This document shows, one piece after another, positions 57,520 through 64,000 of a stretch of 64,000 nt of DNA. The number at the start of each line of letters is the position of its first letter. Position 1 is the stretch's first letter. The translations under genes were made by a program, and so were the position numbers. This DNA comes from Poecilobothrus nobilitatus. Its lineage: Eukaryota; Arthropoda; Insecta; Diptera; Dolichopodidae. Below the pieces are notes generated by a model. That model was not told the DNA's origin and made no database searches. It worked only from the letters and a program-made list of their open reading frames with translations. The stretch is taken from positions 107,301,672-107,365,671 of the forward strand of contig OX352772.1 of NCBI GenBank assembly GCA_947095535.1. Reading direction: 5' to 3'.

Positions 57520-59293
57520 TTAATCACTGCTACTATCTGAAGTGGAAATTATTCTTAGCCGTTTATTGTAAGGGTTTTCATCGATATCGCTAGAATTTGA
57601 ATCAAGATCAATAACAAGTTCAGATTGATGCACTGATTGAGTTGGCACCTGTGCCTGAGTTTTAACCATATATTCAGTTAATGTCGTTTGCATATTTCTT
57701 TTTGGACCCAATAAACGCTTATGTAGTTCTTTATATTTTAACATGCATTGTGTTAAATCATTTTGAAAACTTCGTACACGTTCGAGAGCAGTATCATTTG
57801 CTTTAAAATAGTTTAACAATTCTTGTTTCTGCTTTAATTGGTTGTTCGTCCTCTTCGCAGTAGCTGCTATTTTCAGATTCCATGTTTTCTGCAGCTATTT
57901 CAATTAAATCCTCATCATCGAGCTGCCGGTCGAGAAGAATCTCGTCAATATCATTTCTTGTCATATCTGCAAAAATTTCTTCATCTGGGGAACATGCTAA
58001 ATCAATGATATCTGAATAATTGGTTGACCTGCGTGCCACCGATAAATCACTTGCAACACATTCTGACCAAAGAGATTTTCAGCATCCGTTCAATGTAGAT
58101 TGCCTTATTTCAGAAATTGCTAAAGATGCATACAAGATGCAGTCCTTGATAGAAAAGTTTTTCCAAGCGGCACTGAAATCTAATTCGGGATTTTCCTCTA
58201 GCTTTTTTAAAATACACTGAAAAGTTTTTTTGATGTAGTACATTTTAAAAGTAGAAATAATGCCTTGATCCATCGGTTGGATAACTGATGTAGTATTTGG
58301 CGGGAGAAAAATGATCTTTACATTAGGATGTTCAATTAACGGATGGCCTGGTGCATTATCAATTATAAGAAGAACTTTAAATGGTTGTTTCTTCTTCTCT
58401 AAATAACTTTTCACCTCTGGTATAAAGCATTTCTCAAACCAATCTTTGAATATAGTTCCAGTTATCCAAGCCTTTTTGTTTGCCATCCAATGAACGCGTA
58501 AATTTTTTAAATCCTTTCCCTTTAGTACTCTCGGTCTCAGACTTTTGTTTACTAACAGCGGTTTAATTAGTCGATCACCAGAAGCATTGCTGCAAAGTAA
58601 AAATGTCACACGATCCTTTGCAGCTTTGAAACCATCCACTGATTTTTGGGTCTTTGAAACATATGTCCGTTTTGGTAATCTTTTCCAAAATAGTCCGGTT
58701 TCATCCGCGTTAAAAATTTGGTCTGCCGTGTAATCACCGTCTTGTATAATTTTTAATAACTTTGGAAGATACTCTTGTGCAGCTTTATGATCAGCTGAAG
58801 CAATTTCACCTTTAGTTTTTAAATTATGAAAATTATGTCTCTCAATAAATTTGGAAAACCACGCACCACTGGCTGAAAATTCATTTTCTTTTCCTTGGTA
58901 TGATGTTGATGGTTGTGTACGTATTAATCGATTGAAAATAAGGAGGGCCTTTTGTTTTATCGTGGCAGTGTCAACTGGAATTTTTTTTTGGTTGAGATCC
59001 TCAATCCAAATTGTTAATAATTTTTCCATTTCTTCAACGCAAGTATTTCTTGAGTATGACGTTTTCTTTGCATTTACATTTTTACTAGCAATTACGAACT
59101 TTCTGATGGCATTTTCATTTTTTTTAATTGTTCGCACTGTAGATTCACTGAGTCCAAGTCGCTTTCCCACATTAGTTGGACCCGATCCCTTCTCTAGATA
59201 GTCCAAAACTGTTATTTTTGTGTCCAAATACCTTTGCGTAATACCTTTGCATTTTTTGTTTTTTTTTAAATTCATTTCCATTGTAGCTACCAA
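57520..59293 (-). pseudogene. Tigger/pogo transposase with CENP-B-type N-terminus and DDE domain
   Basis: A 404-codon open stretch (59293-58079) holds an HTH of the CENP-B/Psq type (YLDTKITVLDYLEKGSGPTN, LGLSESTVRTI), a second DNA-binding part (SGAWFSKFIERHN) and the DDE-1 domain. Catalytic aspartates lie in FNADETGLFWKRLP, LLIIDNAPGHP and QPMDQGIISTFK, all intact. The frame then meets a TGA at 58079-58081, where the family normally has Trp (C-W-K-x-L-W; here C-stop-K-S-L-W), and stays open to 57803. A frameshift near 57810 leads to the acidic C-terminal tail (57520-57819). One nonsense and one frameshift are the only clear lesions, so the copy is young. Start chosen: MVATMEMNLKK at 59293. 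Confidence 0.9.
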
Positions 59294-59448
59294 AAATTGA
59301 AATTCTTGTAAGCAAATTTTTTTTAAAAATAGAAAATAAAATTGTTGTTCTTACCAAACAAACTGTACGTAGCTACCAAAAATTGAAATTCTTGTAAAAC
59401 AAATTTTTTTTAAAAATAAAATGTTTGTTCTTACCGAACAAACTGTAC
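59283..59448. repeat. Tandem duplication (~80-86 bp) upstream of Tigger transposase
   Basis: Two consecutive copies of GTAGCTACCAAAAATTGAAA... to ...TTACCAAACAAACTGTAC (59283-59368 and 59369-59448), the second slightly shorter. The first copy overlaps the transposase start codon region. Confidence 0.8.
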
Positions 59449-59708
59449 GGACCGATAACAAAATGAAACTAAACTTGACAAATTTCAATTTGTAGCTAAA
59501 TGTATTGTAAAAGTATGCTTGCTGGAAAATACGCATTTCAATGCCTCCTACTATGCAAATAAATTTTGTAACGATTTTTTCAAAAATAAATTTAAAAAAA
59601 TCGTCTTAAAGTGAGTAAATTCGCGTAAAAAAAATAACTCGTGCGGCAAAAAAAAACGCGTTAAACTGAATTCGCGTAAAAAGAGATCGCGTAAAAAAAG
59701 GATTAGGG

Positions 59709-60250
59709 TATTGACTTTAGAGTTGGATTCAAAATCTAGGTTTCAATGATTTTCTACCGATGGTTTTTAAAACTAATTATTTTTCATATGGAAATGTGAA
59801 AATTTAATTTCTTTTTAATGAAATTGGTATATATGTGTGGGCATTCTGTAAGTATTAATAGTTGGATTCAAAATCAGAGTATTGCGATTTTACGGAATAT
59901 TTATTTACATATATGTCTGTCTATGCGAGATTTTGTTTTTTGGTATACTTTAGTAATTTCTGGATTTTAATTTTTCGGAATTTCGTAATTTCGGGATTTT
60001 GTTTTGGGGATTTTGAATTCGGGATTATTTTTTCGTAATTTTTTTTTAGGGACTACGTATCCAACACTATAAATTTTTAATTTTTTTTATCCTTTTTTTC
60101 TGTTATGTGCAATATTTGTGTTTGCTATGGAAAACATTGTTGCATGCGTTTACGGCTTTTATATAATAGATTAAACATTTCTTTTATTATTGAAATTCAT
60201 TGGATAAAGTACTGTATTATAATATTATATTGTAGTTTCATTTCAATTAT
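59709..60250 (+). repeat. Dispersed repeat R2 (uninterrupted copy)
   Basis: Matches R1 through TTTATATAATAGAT (60165) without the Penelope insertion, reading TTCTGTAAGTATTAATAG where R1 is split. It is longer in the middle (59935-60045) through repeated GGGATTTT/TTCGGGATT-like strings. The last ~80 bp before the gypsy LTR show nothing. Confidence 0.7.
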
Positions 60251-60256
60251 CACGAG

Positions 60257-60633
60257 AGTTATATGTAATAACAAATCGCTAACATATAAAACATGTCTCA
60301 GCAACGTGACAAATTTGTCAACGTTGCGAGAAATATTAAATAATGATTTTCCTATGAAAGATCATTCCCACAATGTTATTCTTTATTAATTTAAATGTAT
60401 CATATTTCAGCAATGTTTCGCAAATATTGTACATTAATTAATCTGCAACTTAATCCAATATAAATTACCTTAATTTTAGTTAGTAAGTGCAGTATATTTT
60501 GTAATATCAATAGAAAAGGTTCTCACTTTAGTTAAAACTATTAAAAATAAATATTAAAAGTTAATCTAAAGATTAATGTGTTTATTTATGTTGATCAATT
60601 TTTTTTATTGTCAAATATAAATAAATATAAAAT
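60257..60633 (+). mobile_element. Gypsy element 5' LTR (17.6/297-like), approximate left boundary
   Basis: The right end is fixed by the primer site at 60634. The left end is guessed at AGTTATATG, since this gypsy group starts AGT and ends ATT; the sequence ends AAAATT. It contains a near-perfect 27 bp palindrome (60301-60327). The 3' LTR lies beyond the window, so the boundary cannot be confirmed. Confidence 0.5.
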
Positions 60634-60651
60634 TGGCGCAGTCGGTAGGGT
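60634..60651 (+). promoter_or_regulatory. Gypsy primer-binding site, tRNA-Ser type
   Basis: TGGCGCAGTCGGTAGGGT matches the primer site used by the 17.6/297 group of insect gypsy elements and starts with the TGG that pairs with the tRNA CCA end. Confidence 0.85.
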
Positions 60652-61194
60652 ACCAATCTGAAGATTGTGTATCTCGTGATTCGAACTCAACTCAAACGTA
60701 TAATTTAAAATACGAATAACAAAAAAATAACATCTAATAATTAGTGGAATTTAAATTTAATTATAATTAAGAAAATTGTGTAACTTACTTATATAAAATT
60801 GTATAAATTATTATGTGTAAATAAATCAAATTAAAAATCTAACTAAAATTAATTAAAATCAAAACTCAGTATGCTAATTGTTCAAGTAACTGCATACAGT
60901 AAAAATAAATCAAATACATCTGGAATAGTGAAGTCAAAATTTAACAGTATCAATAAAACATTGAAATTCTGTTTTACAACATGTAAAAAGAATAAAAAAT
61001 GTTTGTCTAAAATAGTGAAAAATAAAACAAAATATTTTTCGGCGTAAATCTTAATAAAAATTAATTCGATTACAATCAATTAATTAAATTAATAAATATT
61101 ATAAAAATCGTGAACAAAAAATCATGCTAAAATTGCTTTAAATAAAAAAAATTAAGTTTTTGATTAAAACAGAGAATTAAAAATTAGTGAATTC
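60652..61194 (+). other. Gypsy leader, AT-rich
   Basis: No open frame of note between the primer site and the first gag-like codons. Confidence 0.5.
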
Positions 61195-61788
61195 AAACAA
61201 CAGTTAGTTGCTCAAGCGAAAACAAAAAAACATCTATTTTGAAGATTCCCGAACATCGCAGAAATTGGACAACTGTTCATGAAACATTGGTTCAATTTCG
61301 TCTGAAGCAGAGAAATCATAAGTTGTTATTTCAAGCAAAGGAATTAAAAATAAGTAGGTAGTTTTAAGGATTTATTTTCCAGATTAAGTAACAATGTACA
61401 GAAATGATAATTAAGATAACAATGTACAGAAGAAGCTTTTACATTTACATATGAAAGTATTGATAGGGAAATTGTACAAATTCTAAAGTCAAAGTTAATT
61501 CCAATATATCAAATTCAAATTGAGAACTCAAAAACTCTATTTGAGTTGGACAAAAAATCATAAATACCGGTTAATAGATATAAAAATGAATCTAACAATA
61601 ATCATCATTCCAATTTTAATAATAATTATCATAATCCCAGTTACCAAAATTTTAATGATAAATATAGAAATTACTCTAACAAAGGACAGTATAGATATAA
61701 TATTCATAATAACGAACAAATGGAAGTCGACATGGTTAGTGAGGAAGTAAATTTTACAGACTTGCCTTGGAAAACAGACTCCCAATAA
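61195..61788 (+). pseudogene. Gypsy Gag remnant
   Basis: Broken frames. KIPEHRRNWTTVHETLVQF and RLKQRNHKLLFQAKELKI appear at about 61240-61350, then EEAFTFTYESIDREIVQIL. The last frame is Asn-rich (NFNNNYHNPSYQNFNDKYRN) and ends EQMEVDMVSEEVNFTDLP, the 'M-E-V-D...NF-T-DL' C-terminus typical of insect gypsy Gag. Stop at 61786-61788. Gag forms the particle and binds RNA. Too degraded to be functional. Confidence 0.75.
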
Positions 61789-62990
61789 TCAAAATTACCT
61801 TCGACAATATAGTAATAAATTGTTTAATAGACTCAGGTTCAGATACCAGTCTCATTAAACCTAACATCTTAAATTATGCAACTCAAAATTTACTAATCCC
61901 AAAAGTTGGTCACACCTATTCCAAAACAATTCAAAAGAGAAGGTACATTAGAGCGAAAGAATTTCCTCTAAAGAGAAAGAAATACGACGCTATAATTAGC
62001 ATAAACTTTTTAATACCCTTTGAATCGAAAATCGATATTGAAAACCAAAATCGCCGAAGCGAATCACTTAGAAGTTATAAAAAACTTCAAAGAAGAAATT
62101 TTGAATAAAATAAATCAAAATCATTTAAATAATGAAGAAAAAAATCAATTAAAAGAATTTCTATCAAAAAACATCAATCTATTTCATAATGAAGGCGAAA
62201 ATTTAACATCAACCCATCAGGTAAAGGACGAAGTAAAATTAAAAAGTAATGTATCAATTTATTGTAAGAGCTACCGCTATCCTAAAATCCATGAGGAAGA
62301 AGTAGAAAAGAAAATTAAAGATATGTTAAAACAAAAAATAATTGAGGAATCCAACTCGCCATACAATTCACCAGTTTGGGTTGTTCCAAAGAAAATGGAT
62401 AATTCCAACATTAAAAAAGGGCGCATTGAAATTGATTATACGAAGTTGAATGAGTTCATATGTTGTCTTAAATGATGACAAGTTTCCTATACCTAACATC
62501 GATAATATCCTGGACAAGCTAGGCCGAGCACATTATTTTACAATGCTCGACCTGGCAAAAAGTTTTCATCAAATCGATATGAAACCAGAAGACCAGAAAA
62601 TAACTCCTTTTTCAACTCCATTTGGACATTACGAATACATTCGAATGCCCTTTGGATTAAAGAACGTACCATCCACTTTCCAACGGCGGATGAATTCTGT
62701 ATTAAGAGAATATATTAACAGAATCCATATAGTGTATTTAAGTGAAATACTCGTTTTTAGCACCTCTCTACAGGAAAATTTCGACAACTTAAATTCAATT
62801 TTTAATACTCTAAAAAGACCAAATCTTAAAGTGCAAATCGACAAATATAATTTTCTGTGCAAAGAAACAGAATACCTTGGGCATATTCTAACCCAGAATA
62901 ACGTAAAATCTAATCCTAAGAAAATCAAAGATATAATCGAATTAAAATTACCAACAATCAAAAACAGATAAAATCCTTTTTAGTCATAAC
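61767..62990 (+). pseudogene. Gypsy Pol: protease and reverse transcriptase
   Basis: Protease: NCLIDSGSDTSLIKP (active-site DSG, about 61822-61866). RT: after a frame change near 62040, VKDEVKLKSN, SPYNSPVWVVPKKMD and IEIDYTKLNEF. After another change near 62460, FPIPNIDNILDKLGRAHYF, FTMLDLAKSFHQIDM (motif A with Asp) and FGHYEYIRMPFGLKNVPSTF. The catalytic box reads VYLSEILVFSTSL, so both aspartates of YLDD are replaced (Ser, Glu). This RT cannot be active. ETEYLGHILTQNNVKSNPKK follows normally. Confidence 0.9.
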
Positions 62991-63861
62991 TGGATTTTAT
63001 AGAAAATGCATACAAAATTATGCAAAAATAGCTCAACCGTTAACCAAATACTTGAAAGAAGATACTAAAATAAATATCTTAGACCCAACTTATATTAATG
63101 CTTTTGAACAATTAAAATTACTTTTAACATCTCATCTAATTTTAAAATATCCCGATTTTAACAAATCATTCAAAATAAATACTGATGCTAGTCAATTCGC
63201 GATTGGCGCTGTGCTATTACAGGACAACCATCCTATTGCATATGCTAGCAGAACTTTAAGTAACCACGAAATCAGATAAAGTACAACTGCAAAAGAATTT
63301 TTAGCTGTAGTTTGGGGAGTAAAAACATATATCTATGGTAAAGAATTTGAGCTTCAAACCGACCATCAAGCCCTAAAATGGCTTCATACCAAGTGCATGG
63401 GAAAAGATTTAAATCCAAGATTACAAAGGTTGATACTATCCTTGAATATAATATAATATAATATATATATGAATATAATATAAGAATACAATATTTAAAA
63501 GATAAGGACAATACAATTGCTGACTTCCTTAGTAGAATAAATACAGACGAAAACAAAATATATGAACTGACCGAGACGTTCCGTATTAACGAAGGGTGAG
63601 AAACCTTCGAAATTTACAACAATGACGAAAATCAGGACAACATATCTCTCCAACCAATAATACATTCACAAGAAGAACAACAACTTGACCACATTCCAAT
63701 CTTAGAAACTATAATAAACAGATTTAAAACCCAAATAATAATATCCCCTAACATTACTTAGGAATTACTTAACATTGCTCAGGAATTTGAAAGCCTTCTA
63801 GAAGGTAAACGAAAAATATACTTCACCCTGACTGTACTGAACAAGAACTTACCAAAAAACT
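62991..63861 (+). pseudogene. Gypsy Pol: RNase H and linker toward integrase (cut by decay and window end)
   Basis: GFYRKCIQNYAKIAQPLTKY and FKINTDASQFAIGAVLLQD, then after a TAA (63277) TTAKEFLAVVWGVKTYIYG and LQTDHQALKWL are the RNase H motifs. An AT microsatellite (63444-63482) interrupts the RLILSLN / IQYLKDKDNTIADFLSRIN joint. The linker PIIHSQEEQQLDHIPILETI with further stops (63597, 63760) leads toward the integrase. No integrase core is visible before the window end at 64000. Confidence 0.8.
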
Positions 63862-64000
63862 AAAATCGTATATAATATAAAAATTATAATCGGTAATATC
63901 GTATCAGATTCCAAAATTGCTATCTTTACCCAAATACCAGATAACAATTACAAATTATTCAACAAATATTAATAAAGAACTTTCCTAATACTAAAATTAA
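63862..64000 (+). other. Gypsy pol continuation, degraded
   Basis: Short readable strings (IAIFTQIPDNNYKLF) suggest the pol linker continues, with stops. The window ends before any integrase motif. Confidence 0.4.

Larger units (their letters stand above)
57227..59708 (-). mobile_element. Tigger/pogo (Tc1-mariner superfamily) DNA transposon, near complete
   Basis: The left end CCTAATCCTTTTTTTACGCG plus AT (57227-57248) is repeated exactly, inverted, at the right end (59686-59707). The host joint between R1 and R2 reads ACTTTAG-CA on the left and TATTGAC on the right. This fits a TA target duplication with a T-to-C change on the left. It encodes a minus-strand transposase and is about 2.48 kb, a normal size for the group. 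Confidence 0.9.

Noticed and set aside
58545..59201. Plus-strand ORFs opposite the Tigger transposase
   Set aside because: They are antisense shadows of the transposase frame.
60634..60651. TGGCGCAGTCGGTAGGGT as part of a tRNA gene
   Set aside because: It is a primer-binding site: no cloverleaf follows, and gypsy gag-pol lies downstream at the expected distance.

Overview
This is an AT-rich eukaryotic window made almost entirely of nested and decayed transposable elements. The mixture suggests an insect, most likely a fly: jockey- and CR1/L2-type LINEs, copia, BEL/Pao, a 17.6/297-like gypsy element with a tRNA-Ser type primer site, Penelope, a Tigger/pogo transposon, and elements carrying the TATACCC...GGGTATA plus (GTCC)n module common in dipteran genomes. 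The only well supported host gene is three consecutive exons of a diacylglycerol kinase catalytic domain (55011-55755, + strand). There is a weak candidate first exon near 6.9 kb.

Layout. 1-3.9 kb holds two degraded LINEs on the + strand. 3.9-5.1 kb is a 1.2 kb terminal-inverted-repeat element (Y). 5.1-9.0 kb is mostly featureless AT-rich DNA. 9.0-13.6 kb holds an inverted Y fragment, a copia RNase H fragment, a jockey RT fragment and a decayed gene of an unnamed insect family, all on the minus strand.

13951-41178 is a 27.2 kb tandem array of seven units of 3.3-4.9 kb. Its blocks are, in order, A (AT-rich spacer), W (three ~85-90 bp monomers, absent from units 1-2), a LINE 3' end (minus strand), C (a foldback-like element), then either D or LINE-C plus BEL-LTR, then X (a ~1.04 kb element), then E.

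The array can be read as the product of nested insertions. LINE-C (minus strand) was first interrupted by foldback element C and by a BEL element. LINE-C resumes on the right at 47518 and on the left at 27865, with a TTTG target duplication. X lies inside the BEL 5' LTR, whose left part is at 27866-28510 and whose right part is at 41179-41565. The X copies appear to have served as the substrate for unequal crossing-over, which placed about 12.7 kb of array inside one LTR.

41179-47517 is the rest of the BEL element. It has a long gag-protease ORF and an integrase with D,D,E intact, but the whole RT/RNase H region is cleanly missing. 47518-51098 is the 5' half of LINE-C, whose ORF1 has a PHD finger and zinc knuckles and whose endonuclease is internally deleted. 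51.2-52.3 kb is a diverged inverted copy of the array's W and E blocks. 52317-54569 is a THAP-domain DNA transposon with a perfect ~40 bp terminal inverted repeat, inserted into that inverted copy.

The diacylglycerol kinase exons follow. Their downstream intron (at least 8 kb) contains two copies of a dispersed repeat (R1, R2). R1 was hit by a Penelope-like element with a 13 bp target duplication and a hammerhead-like motif. R1 and R2 are separated by a near-intact Tigger. A gypsy element, cut by the window end, finishes the sequence.
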